A stretch of 60,000 bases of DNA from Liolophura sinensis. Its lineage: Eukaryota > Mollusca > Polyplacophora > Chitonida > Chitonidae. The translations under genes were made by a program, and so were the position numbers. Positions 49,001-60,000 of this stretch are shown piece by piece (position 1 is the first letter of the stretch; the number at the start of each line of letters is the position of its first letter). Where the stretch lies: positions 33,204,510 to 33,264,509 of the forward strand of contig NC_088295.1 of NCBI RefSeq assembly GCF_032854445.1. Reading direction: 5' to 3'. The notes beneath the pieces were generated by a model. That model was not told the origin of the DNA. It ran no database searches and was given only the letters and a program-made list of their open reading frames with translations.

Positions 49001-50780
49001 ACCAGTTTTATGTCCCGAATTCGGTCTGTCCCCTCAACCAAATTGTTTTGACAGCTATCATCGTTGACGTCACCCCAGCATCCAGCTTATGTGTATATAC
49101 TGTGTATATCGGTGGAAAATTTGAGAGCCAAAGCTCCATATGTAATACTTGCTTTTTTTACATTTCAAAACAATGGTTTACTACTTACAGTGAACGAATA
49201 ATAATTACATAACTTAACAAATACTGTTATACAAGTTTTGATCTATTTAAGTCATACATGTATATAAAAAAGTCTGATACATTAGTTAAAATAAGAATTA
49301 TATGTCGATTGCCTCTTTTTGGATTGAACGATTGAACAAGACGCGAATCTTATATCTACATGCGTGTTATTCAAGTTGATTAGAGGCGATTCTATAAAGG
49401 CAAAATGGATCAAAGTCCGTTATAGCTTCAAATGGAAACACTAATCAAGTATTATCTTGCGACATCCATGTCAAACTTTTAACACATCGGCCCATAGATT
49501 TTGCATTATTTTCAAGTCTCAAAAACTCACTGTGAGAATGATCCCCTGTACCTTTAAGGCGTGATTACCAGACTCATCATTGCTGTACGCAAGCCGCATA
49601 TAGCGACAAGAGAAAGATTCACCTTTAATATACCGAGGACTTACGAGAGCTTTCATACCTACAAGGTAAAGCGGTGACAAACATCGTTCCCCTGAGACTG
49701 AAGATTAAAACCGACGTTCTTCAAACCGATGGCGTGTAGTCCGGTACAAATGCTGGTCAATGATACCAAAAAAAAAAAGAAAAAAAAAAACACGTGGGCG
49801 CCAAGTGTAACAGGAATGTATGGAATGACCAGGTGTGGCTTCCCTGAAGACCGAGATCAAATGAGACGACTTTTAAAATGCGAAGGCGGAAAATGCTTTG
49901 TTCCTATAGGGATTGGTGGTTAAAGTGATTCTAATAACGGAAGTGTATAAGGACAGGTTTGACACGCCTGGCCGTCGGGATCGCCACAACCTACCTCTAT
50001 GATGCCAGAGTCTTACAGGCGGGTGATGTTTCTGTATGGGCTAATGGTCAAAGTGATGACAACTTGTCAACTGTTGAAAAATATATGAATGCATTAATGT
50101 CATAAGTCGACATGGATATAACATGACTTCTGAAGCCCATAACTTGTTGGTGAATACGCACGCACGAATTGTCTAATGGGCTGTCCAGTAAAACGTCTAG
50201 GCATTGACCAATAGTTCTCCTGGGCCTACTTTGGGATCAAGTCTGAAAGTTCCTCCCATACCTGGCGTAATGGAATGGTTTTATCTTGATCTCCACCCTT
50301 TCACCTGAACACCGCCATATAATGAAACTGCTTGAATGACATTTTAAAACACAAATAAAAATAAATTCATATAAATAGATTTTGCTACCATTTAATGATA
50401 ACACAAATGCATTCTGCACTGAACAAATCTCATCATAGATAATCAAAACATATTCCCTCTAAAATTTAATTGTAGATGTATTATTGTTTATGACTTGTGC
50501 TTTATATGCTTTTTGTGAGGATCACGTCTCATTTCTACAAACACTAGTGTGTTAAGGATATTCCATGACACGTCAAATATATCGCAATTAACATCACTAT
50601 AACTATTTTGCCTAAATCGGCAATGCAGCTAAGTGGCGTCTAAGCTATTACTTTTGAGCATTTATAGGAACAGTTAGAATAAAACCAAAACTGAAGTCAA
50701 CTGACATGAGGACGAACAAAATCGAGCATGTGTGATATTTTGTCAACTGCCACTCTGTCGTCACAGCTCTGGTTTATGCT
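46050..50780. other. Mostly unassigned stretch
   Basis: No gene recognised. 48,200-48,400 is similar to 33,000-33,100. A block near 47,630-47,740 ('cctccctgatgggcaggatc', 'aagtgattctagtaacg') is similar to 49,830-49,945 ('cttccctgaagaccgagatc', 'aagtgattctaataacgg'). The longest frames are 112 codons minus (47,330-47,668), 94 plus (46,834-47,118) and 79 plus (47,435-47,674); none resembles a known family and none has clear exon borders. Confidence 0.35.
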
Positions 50781-50786
50781 GTAGAA

Positions 50787-51049
50787 TTTATTTATTTATT
50801 TGATTGGTGCTTTACGCGTTACTCAAGAACATTTCACTTAATGAACGGCGGTCAGCATTATGGTGGGAGGAAACCGGATAGTCTGAGGAAACCCACGATC
50901 ATCCGCAGGTTGCTGGGAAGACCTTCCAAAGTACGGCCGGAGAGGAGCCAGCATGAGCTGATCTTGAACTCACAGCGACCGTGTTGGTGGGAGGCTCCCG
51001 GGTATTTGCGCCGTGCTGGCATGCTAAGCCCCTTGGCCACTGAGGCCCA
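50787..51049 (-). repeat. SINE family I, full-length reference copy with tRNA-like head
   Basis: On the minus strand it starts gggcctcagtggccaagg, has a box A-like tggccaaggggcttagc (51,039-51,023) and a box B-like gttcaagatc (50,969-50,960), continues through a conserved body (ggaaggtcttcccagcaacc; tttcctcccaccataatgct), and ends gtaacgcgtaaagcaccaat plus (AAAT)n. Internal pol III promoter boxes in the head and a short tandem tail are the hallmarks of a tRNA-derived SINE of about 260 bp. I think it is one of the SINE families widespread in molluscs, but cannot name it with certainty. Confidence 0.88.
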
Positions 51050-51834
51050 TATGCTGTAGGATGATTATGCATGCATCAACCAGGAGTTGCCTTCATGTTG
51101 GACTAAGCATGGCCGAGACCTTACCCATTTGCGATGTATTCATGTAATGTTAAAACATTTATTAAATGTAATGATAACACAGCATTTTGAAGATTTTGAG
51201 ACTAGCGACTTGCAGTTGACAACACTGCGCCATTTCATATGATTACCCTGAAGTCATAGTGCCATATTTGCCCATTTTAAGCGTTTACATGAACACTACA
51301 CTATCGTCGCTGCTCTGGGTTTACTCTCCATGCTGAAGATTTGTACATTCACACTAAATGAATATAAATCTGTTGTAGGTACTATTGAGTGTCTAAAATC
51401 TAGAAGTGTCTAGCACTACTCCCTGGGGGCTGCCTTTACCTCGCTTTGAACAAAACTGCCTAGTTGGCTATATGAACAGTTCTAATCAAAGGGCAATATT
51501 TTTGATAAATGACAACAGAGAGAACAATTAGGATACTGGTTAAGTTTACGCGCTTAGAAAATTCCTAGCGTCTGTTTGTCTCAACACTGTTGACTGATTT
51601 TCTTCGGTGTATCCTAATTTATCACTGGATATGTATTTTTCGTTTCTAGTGCACTGTGTTGAACGTCGTTTTGGAATACAATAGCGATTACTGACCTGGA
51701 ACATCTATTATGGCTGATTATTGGAACACGATTGCCTCATTCGACGCCAAGGTGATGACAGTAGCCTTATGTGTAGTCACATTTATTTACACTGCGATGA
51801 TGCAAAAATCAGCTACAATTAAAAAAATATTGAA

Positions 51835-52095
51835 AAAAAAAAGCTGTCTCATTTGCTTTAAAGACCCAGGATCAAACCTGGATCGGGTCCAAGGACTTTG
51901 AAAATGGTACTTGTTGCTACCCCGCTTGGTGCTCAGCCCTGAGAGGTTAGAGCAAGGAAACAGGACTGGTTGGTCCGATGTCAATATAATGTGTCTGGGC
52001 GAGGTGTCAGGTCTGGTGTTTTCGAAATGATACTTCACTGGCGGCAGTGTCTCAAGATGACACAGTATATGTACACACACGTAATGACTACTTGT
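51835..52095. repeat. Possible third dispersed repeat
   Basis: 'gaccaggatcaaacct'-like and 'ggtgctcagccctgagaggt', 'aggactggttggtccgatgt', 'gaggtgtcaggtctggtgtt' and 'atgatacttcactggcggca' remind me of a repeat common in molluscan sequence. There is only one copy here, so this rests on memory. A 104-codon minus-strand frame (51,787-52,101) overlaps it and is probably chance. Confidence 0.3.
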
Positions 52096-52544
52096 CGTCA
52101 AATGACTGAGAGATTGCTAAGTACGACGTAACACCAAATTTAGGAATACATACATACATTTGCTCTATCTAGCACAGTGTAACATTACCCTACCCACAGC
52201 ACAACATGGATAGCACATCATCAATATGCTCCATCGTACCGGTAAACGTATATAGGTTTATTCATATCATTATCGTTGTAAACATATTTCAATATATGTT
52301 TCGTTCCAATAATCCACAAGTTTAGTATTTTGATACTGAAAATTACAATATGTGGGCATGTAGGCCTCTACTGCCGGAGTCAAAATGGATGGAACGTTCA
52401 TTTTCAGTCTTTTTTTACACCACCAATACAGAACATTGTTTTCAACTGTGGGCGCGCCAAGATATTACTTAAATATTGCCGATGTGGCGTTAAGCTATTA
52501 TCATTCATTCAACTCTGGGCGGTTTTAGAATCGGGTGAAATGGT

Positions 52545-52875
52545 TTAAGCGTTTATTTTTATTCCTGGTCAAAACTGAGGGATTAAAATGGGTCACTCAA
52601 AGAACAAGGGGAGACCTGTTTCCAACTTACAGAAGCTTAAGGGTGGCGGAAACTGGAGTAAACCACCAGCAGTTGGAAAGTTACTGACAAACCTTTCCCA
52701 CGTGTGACCTACAGATAAGCACACCATATTGGTTATTGTTTATCGTCACCTGCGTCCCACGAACAGTTGGAGCGGTCGAATCCATTTATTCCCTGCCCAA
52801 GGCTAGGATTAACCCCCATTTTGCGTGTCATACAGACTGAAAGACAGGTTTTTACCACTAGACAATTACCGTTTT
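52545..52875 (-). repeat. SINE family II, tRNA-like head at right end
   Basis: On the minus strand, ttgtctagtggtaaaaac (52,866-52,849) resembles a pol III box A and ggggttaatcctag (52,816-52,803) a box B, about 50-60 bp apart as in a tRNA. Downstream come 'cacacgtgggaaaggtttgt', 'ccgccacccttaagcttctg' and 'gacccattttaatccctcag'. The body does not resemble family I. A 39-codon plus-strand frame (52,589-52,708) falls inside it. The assignment as a second tRNA-derived SINE is moderately supported; there is one copy only. Confidence 0.5.
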
Positions 52876-53059
52876 CGTTTAAAGTATTATAGCGATGTCT
52901 TTCTCAGTTTTGTTCGATCCGAAACTGTCCATGTGAGCACACACGACCTAACATCAGAGATGAGTTACCTTCGGTCATTACAGTTATCTCCTACTTTTCT
53001 TGTCTATATAGGTCTATTCAGCCAACACCTGGTGCGAACAAATGTGATCCCCTGCTAGG

Positions 53060-54150
53060 TTGGCGGAAGCAGTTCAGACTTACACATAACCACTACTAAT
53101 TTCTCGTCATTCAAAGGTAATTTGTTCAAATTATATCCTATTTTTGACAATTACCAACGGTGAATCCACGTTGTCCTGCGTAAAATTGCGCAAAATTTCT
53201 ACCTGAGCACATGCTACATATATACGGCAGATGTGCATACACACGGGTGAGCCTATATGTAGACATGATGAAAAGGTAACGATGCATGTACCTTTCATAC
53301 CAATCCGCCGGCCAAAAGTACGAATCAAAGCCCACTTCCACGAAACTGTCAACGATTTTTCGTAAATCACGTCAACACATGGCAACGCCATTTTATGAAG
53401 AAAGTTCCAAGAAAATAAAACTGCGAAGTTTTGTGAAAAGGACGATGTCTCGATTTTTGAACGATGATCTAGCAATTATGTATGGTAGCTGAACACTCGC
53501 CAAGAAAATGGACGTCCAAGCATTAAGAGAGGACAGGCGTTATATCAGTGAGCATTTTCAGCCGTGATATTCGAGGGCGCCTTGTTTATGCATCCTGAGG
53601 TGAGAGTCACTTTTTACACAAGAGTTTCTCACACAAGATTCAACGAGGTTCATTTAGAAATAAATTCACGACCTTAACCGTCTGCAATTGATGTGAGGAC
53701 GCTTTGATCAGGTTTAATATATACAAAGACTTCGTGGGGCTTTCTGGTAAAGTGGTACACCCTCCACGTGAGAATGTCGTTAATTTGCGGCAGATCAAAG
53801 CATCGCGCTATTCACATAAAGCAAAGCTACCCTTATTCCTTGAAATGTCACTTGAGACAAGCATCTTTAGAATCAATTTACATTTTGTGGAATTGTGTTT
53901 AAGAGGTAGTTGCTAGAAATCCGTTGAGATTAAATTTTGAAGATAAAACGAATTGAGCGTAAGCCCACTCGGGGAGTGAGTCCATTACCTCTGTAATTAC
54001 GACTGGCACGCGCCAGCATATGTCCTAGGAGGATGTCAACTGTCCTTGATTATTTTTTGTGAGTAAAACATGAAGAGGCCGTTGTTTGTCATATGTGACC
54101 CTGGGTCACTTAGCCCCACTGTAATTTGAAATGTAATGTAATGGATCTGC
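53060..54150. other. Unassigned stretch
   Basis: No gene or known repeat recognised. A 114-codon minus-strand frame (53,131-53,475) and a 67-codon frame inside it lack family resemblance and exon borders. Confidence 0.35.
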
Positions 54151-54199
54151 CAGATGTAATTGTTATCCAGGTCTTCGTGAGGACCATCTGCGGAATACA

Positions 54200-54700
54200 A
54201 ATGTGGACGTCAAGTGAGATGGAATTCCGGTCGCCGTCCCTCTTGTGCACAGAAGAGGACGTTTTTCCTGTTTCCCAGGACTGCGGTTTTTGTTTTGTCC
54301 TCTCCCAGCAGTATCCTTGTCTCTAGCTGCTCTTGTATCAGTTCAATCAACGTGAGAATTCGTACATCAGCCACAATCTAGAGTTGGCGGTGACGCGAAC
54401 TAAGGGCCCATCCCAACATTCTCTTCCCTCGTCACTTCACAGGGTTGCGGTGTCTGGGCGCACAGGGGACAGGAGACGCCAGACAACCAATAGCAGTGCC
54501 AAACCGCTGCACGTACTACGCTATCGACTAAATATTGGCGGCAAGCGAGAAGAACTTAATCAGTCCATTAAAAAGGTCGATTGCAGGTGAGGTATCATTT
54601 AAACAGAGCGCCTTAGGCTGGTTCAAGTTCCCAGTGTATGAACGAAGACGCCATCCCTCTATCATCAACACTATGTTTCTTGATGTCTGAGGTAAGTTGT
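54200..54700 (+). other. GC-richer island with good splice donors, possible untranslated exon
   Basis: This is one of the few stretches with raised GC and several CpGs. An 85-codon frame (54,333-54,590) is followed by CAG|GTGAGG near 54,588, and a second strong donor GAG|GTAAGT lies near 54,691. No TATA box or acceptor stands out and the translation is unrecognised. It could be a first exon or 5' untranslated region of a gene whose body lies outside the window; the evidence is weak. Confidence 0.25.
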
Positions 54701-57700
54701 GTGCGTCTGTCTAAATACGTACATAAGCAACGAAGTGTTGTTACCGTATTTACATGAATTTACCAGAAGCAGTATATGTTAAAACTACCTTGGAATCTTA
54801 TGTCGCTAATTTAACTTATTTTTCTTTTTGGTCGATATCGAAACGAATGTCTTCACTGACTAGAGATCAAGAGTCTAATTTGCCGTGTGAAAACACTCCG
54901 TGAGAATGTGAATTTTTTTGGAATTATCAGAGCTTTGTCCGGTAGAATGCTTGGAGTCTGGTGACTGTGTCGCACATCTTGAGGTGACGCTAATACTGGA
55001 CATTCGGAAGTTCGTCAGCGCGCTGACGCCACTCCGTCTTACCTGAACATATCCGTACGGAAGTATAAAATGTCACCAAAATGTCAAAGCTGACAGTTGT
55101 ATGTGCACAGACCGCTTTAAACCTACACATTAGTATAGTGTTTTTAAAGAAATTTGAGGTTCGTTGTGTGTCCCTGTCTTTCATGCTTATTAGCCTACAA
55201 ATGACGGCAATAATCGGTTACTATCAGTCTGAATTTTTGTACAAACAGTCTTGCTTTTCTGTACCATTAGCTAATATTTTCCCCCAAATTTATGAATACT
55301 GTTAGTTGATTGGAGGATGAAGGGAGGATCAGTTGAGGTAATGGGAATATTTCAATGTTACTGATATTGTAAAACTATTATACTTGAAGTTAGTGTTGAT
55401 CAGTCGTGTTGCGAGGAAAGCACATCAGACTTGCATCGAAGAAATATCGCAAATGAGGATGGACACAGACAGCGCTGAGGCCTGGTGTGCTTTATGTGTT
55501 AAACTTTTGCATCTTACTGTCTCTGAACGAAACAGAAAACCATGTTAGAATAACAAATTGTCTTTGTTTTCCCCCCAAGGAGAGCATGTATACCCTGTTA
55601 TGTACGATAGATGAAGAAAAATGTCAGCAAAGTTAGATGTATTCTCACTGGTACATTCTGTTGGGTGTAAATGTCGTCTATTTCCTTTACGCTTTGACAA
55701 GACGGCCTATGTCGTACTTCGAGCAAGAGCATTGGTCGCCTTGGGATCCTTGCAGGGACGACCTCTTTTGTATGTGATAGAGTATTTCTTAATCACTTAA
55801 GCCTGAAAACGTGCCAGAAATCTTCTTCATCCCCACACAAACATGGTCTACAGGTGCCTTTAGCCGCCCGAACGCTCTGTATAGAAAATATGTGCCAGTA
55901 CTTGTAGCGTTAAGTATTTACGTCTATAAAACTAGATTACTTTATATGGCGATGTGCGTCAAACGGGTTAGGGAATTACATATCTGATCCTCACAGATAG
56001 GGCTTGAACATTACAACCCAGAGAACGAGAGGCCTAGGAACAACCGTCTGCTAACCTGGCGAATCTTTTAGACGTCCTTTTCATTGTCCTTTTTTCTGTG
56101 AACCTTTGTTCTTGAAGAGCATCAGTTTCCAGGCAGCAAAGAATCTCGATTTGCGTCGTCTGTTTTTGTTTAAAAGGTAAATTTATCGGGGATCCAGCCA
56201 AAACTATTCTATATTCTACTTAACTGGTGTAATAGTTTGTGCAGTAATTCTGAAACTTTCTTTTTATCACTAGACAACACAGGATTTGGTGTCTCGCCTT
56301 ACATCATAATGAATGTGCTTAAAACATCGGTATATTACCTGTTATGTTAACTGACTTTTTATAGCCACTCGAAAGTTCTTTCCATATGTTATTTTATGTA
56401 CTATTAAGTATCATTTGCCGCTGGGACCATCTCGATATAATGTCTTGTTTACTATAGATCGGAGGAGATTACATTGCGTTAAGAGTTGTCTTAATGGTGA
56501 GAAGAGATTCCAGGTCATAGACTCGGGCTTCCCTCTTTACTGCTATAAAGGGGTATTTCAGTTCGAACCTCGACGTAACAGGTCCATTTATGTCTGTCCA
56601 CGTGATCACAGAAGACTAATTTCTTCCCGACAATGAAAGGTTTTAAGCAACCCTTTCCGCACTCCAAACTGATTTATGTAACGATAAGAATATTTTGCGT
56701 TCGAAATCTTCTTATCTTATCTCCAATAAATATCCCTTTATCTCCAATAAATATCTCCTTATCTCCAATGACACATTTTCCCCATTCTGTCAACTTCTGG
56801 TCCGTTATTAGGATTTTTGAATCATGTGTAAATAAAGGCACAGATATTTTCGTAGGTAACGAATAAACCCAACGATGTTATCCATCTGTAGTTGTGTAAA
56901 CATATATGTGCTGATTCCACTTTTTTCTACCGCATGATTACTGCTGTCTGTTCAATGATTGGTAAGCTGGAAGTGTTATATGGACTTGTTCTTACCTGTT
57001 TGAGCTCACTTACTCAAAGCCTAAGCCATACAAGATTGCTCATTGTCAAGTAGTCAGTTTTAATGAAATGTTCAATAAATAAAATTGATGTGCTAAGACA
57101 TGTGATGGTGTTTACACTGCGCGATTGCCGACAAAACACTGAGGTCGTAAAGTCGCGCTATAAAAGGAATTTATGAAGCAATTACAACACTGTGTCATGC
57201 CCATTTATCACTGAAACATTCGCTGTCACGATAACTCTACTAAAATAATCTTCTAGGAGTCAAGCATTCTACCGTCTCACAAGAAAAGGGTTTAACTGAA
57301 TGTTAAACAAATGCACCGGACTGAGTAAACAGCCGATGACCGTTATACACCACAAAGCAAGATTTAAACTCTATGTAATTCTCTCACTCTTGAAATCAAA
57401 TCTCGTTTAACTCCTCTGTATGGTATTGCGTATACGCCTACAGTTCAGAAAAAAAAAACGATCTACAAAAGAAGCTATATATCTTGAAAGGCGTTTTATT
57501 TCACATTTTGACATTTATTTCATATTAGTTCCAGAGCACGCCCGTCAAAAAATGCTGGAAATCCCTGCATTTCTGCACATGATCAATACATCCACCAGCA
57601 GTCGGCAGTGCTTGTGGCGGTCCTTGTACCACACTAACCAATATTAGAATTTCCAGCAGCCAGCTCCGTGTAAACAGGCTATGTTTAAAAATTATTCTTG

Positions 57701-60000
57701 CTGATGTTAAAGTCAATACCCCGAGATAATCTGCTGTATTTCATAGGCTGACATCGTGAGTGATTTCTGATGTAAACTAGGCCAATTGAGCTGGACTCCA
57801 TTCGAGCAGAAGACGGTAAGATCGGATGGCGGAACTGATGGACAATAATAAGGCCAGTAGACAATGTAACCAGAAACCACCATTATAATTTGCACAGCAT
57901 TCATTAATAGTCTTCCGGGAACTGATATTTTATTTAATTCCACTCAGTTTAAAAGGTAAATATTTGTCAAGTGACTTTTTCCAGTGTTTGTTGAAAGTAC
58001 AGACCTGTAATAACTTTAAAAACTCATCCAGATCCTTTCAGCTGGACTCAACGATCATAATCTCACATTCATTTCATGCAAGATTTCCCGGTGTGAAATT
58101 TCCCAGATTGTCTCAAATATCATAAACGTTTTTATCGATTATAATCCACTTGACTGTGAACGATTGCTATATCCATGTGTGTGTTTGTCTTTAAAAGCTC
58201 GATACATGTGGTAAAACATTATAGAATAAGAAAACCTTATTCTTTTGTCTGTAGAAGGAAAAAAATTTTCTGATTAAACTCGTTGCATTGACCTGTATAA
58301 TGAACATCCATTTTGCGGTACATCGAAAGCCCGACATTTATATTCCAGGATAGGGTGTACCTAGTAGGAAGGAAGGATAAAACCATTCCCTATTACATTT
58401 ACTCCACGGCTCTTAACTTTTCCATTCCAGGAATAGATTAAATGGCCCATTTAAAGAAACGACAAGCCTCCACAGTCTGAATTATGATTCAGATTCACAG
58501 GTTGTGTTAATGGTGCGTGTCTTATATATTCTGTGGTTTTAATGGGCTGTGTAAAATCCTTGGGTAATGTTTCTATGGTTCACGCTTACTTATTCCCTCG
58601 AGCATCCGCTGGGTATTTACCATTGGCTTAAATATTTGAACACTAGACTGCTATCAATACGAGTAGCACACCAACCGAAAAGGTAAAAATAAATATGAAA
58701 CACTATAACTGGCAATCTATGATCTGACCTTTACCACATAGCTGAAAAGAAAGAAATTATGAAAAAGGTCAGGATTATAATACTTTGCACGCAACTGTTC
58801 TAGCACAATCATTAAAAAATGTACATGTCTCATGCAACAAAAGACCGATTGCATGCAAGACAAACAAATACATTGTTAGAATAACAAATTGTCTTTGTTT
58901 TTCTATGTTTGCTTTTGTTTATGTGTGAGTACCTAGTTATTTATGGTTGCCTCCCTTTCCCCTATTTCCTGTCAAATAAGCAATGTCGCTGTTAGATTTT
59001 TAGGATCTACATTTATGGTCTGGAGATGAATGTGCTGTAAAGTAGAGGATGACAATTTTTTAACTCCGGCGAGAATTAACCTGTAATGGTGAACCTAATT
59101 TCAATACACCGGAGCAGTGCAGTGGTTTGTGTTTGCAATGTTTATCTCCGAAGAAAAAAATTCTCATATTTCCCCCCGATTTTAGCGATTTGGTTACGTA
59201 ACTCGCAATAAACATTTTTGTTAATGATTGAGTAACCAAATCACACGAAATGCAACCATTTTGTATCATGCAGCTAAAGAGGGCGAACGGACAACACGAA
59301 CAATAACAATAACCTTTATTGTGAGAAAAAAACGTAATTTGACTGGCGCTTTATGAACTAAGTTTTATGATTCACAATAACGATGCTCTACAGGGGTTTA
59401 CACACCCAAATAGAAGAAAACCTACTGACTTGCAGTACACTTTAATACACTCTAAAACTGGAGCTACCACCATTCTGTCCGCTTGGTTTCCAGACCCCCC
59501 CCCCCCATAAAAAAACAACTTATCGTGGTGTATCGTATGTTTCCATATACCACTCTTGCTCATTAGCCAACAAACAAAGCTTGTCACCCAAGATGAACTA
59601 GCGACAACGAGTATTGAAAACCTGTGACTTTGATTTGGAGTGTTAGCTTACAGCGTAGGCAAAAACGTTATCAAATGAATAGGATAGTATGTATCTGATG
59701 ACTGAGGCAGCTTGCACAGGGATCGTACGCCTAAGCTGATTTTAATTCACTCACATCTCGATCGTATCCGTACGAAGGGATTGTAAGCTACGTTACTTGT
59801 AACTTACAAACAGAAATTACAGTCGGTTCGACCTTGTTGTAAATATTTACACTCACCCCAACATTAACGCAAAGTGCCAATACTTGCCATAGGTGGACTG
59901 TTAGTACTTTTCGACTCAGTTTGCAAATATGTACTATGTAATTGTCTGAAAAAGATGTTATGACCATTTTTCCACGTGTTGTTGTTGTTAGCCGCTAAAT
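54701..60000. other. Unassigned stretch to the window end
   Basis: I recognise no gene, RNA or SINE here. Small items: a 21-bp motif (ttatctccaataaatatc) repeated 2-3 times at 56,716-56,770; a 28-bp perfect match (tgttagaataacaaattg...) between 55,543 and 58,873; and a C9-10 run near 59,494. All frames are 85 codons or shorter and none has family resemblance. Confidence 0.4.
56716..56770 (+). repeat. Short tandem repeat, 21-22 bp unit
   Basis: 'ttatctccaataaatatc' occurs twice in succession and a third partial 'ttatctccaatg' follows. It gives the repetitive LSPINI-like words in the overlapping frame and has no other visible meaning. Confidence 0.7.

Noticed and set aside
50841-51059. A 72-codon frame, and the tRNA-like head at 51,023-51,049 as a possible tRNA gene
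   Set aside because: The sequence is a SINE copy; the head does not fold as a complete tRNA and is repeated, with decay, elsewhere in the window.
55543-58901. A 28-bp perfect match between 55,543 and 58,873
   Set aside because: It is short and AT-rich and the flanks do not align; possibly the end of an old repeat, but there is too little to call.

Overview
The window looks like repeat-rich, AT-rich nuclear DNA of an animal, most probably a marine mollusc and perhaps a gastropod. The clue is a tRNA-headed SINE with a tail of the type 'tttacgccgtactcaagaatatt', found about a dozen times, which I associate with molluscan genomes; the species call is an inference. I found no convincing host protein-coding gene, no rRNA gene and no functional tRNA gene. 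The DNA is best read as intergenic or intronic sequence built almost entirely of transposable elements and old duplications.

Layout. 530-15,263: a diverged tandem duplication. Segments A (530-3,220) and C (9,965-11,520) recur as A' (11,525-13,965) and C' (13,965-15,263). In the second unit A' and C' abut; in the first they are separated by 6.7 kb that contains a Tc1-type DNA transposon (6,061-7,606) with perfect terminal inverted repeats and a lightly broken transposase. 16.0-19.5 kb: one copy of a composite repeat (called P...Q below), a 27-bp minisatellite, a palindromic MITE-like element and a SINE fragment. 20.19-22.95 kb, minus strand: a decayed tyrosine-recombinase retroelement of DIRS/Ngaro type, still readable as gag, reverse transcriptase, RNase H, tyrosine recombinase and an SGNH-hydrolase piece. 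23.75 kb: a long (AT)n tract. 25.1-30.4 kb: a solo LTR on the minus strand, then a Ty3/gypsy relic on the plus strand whose integrase follows the protease directly (a Gmr1-like order) and whose RT-RNase H part is missing. 30.5-46 kb: five copies of the P...Q composite about 3.1-3.6 kb apart, two of them with P inverted, with SINEs inserted. 46-60 kb: mostly unassigned sequence with two SINE families and a possible untranslated exon near 54.2-54.7 kb.

The coding remnants are all from mobile elements and are all broken, so no working pathway is encoded. The most informative items are the Ngaro-like element on the minus strand, which no long open frame reveals, the Gmr1-like relic, and the regularly spaced P...Q array.
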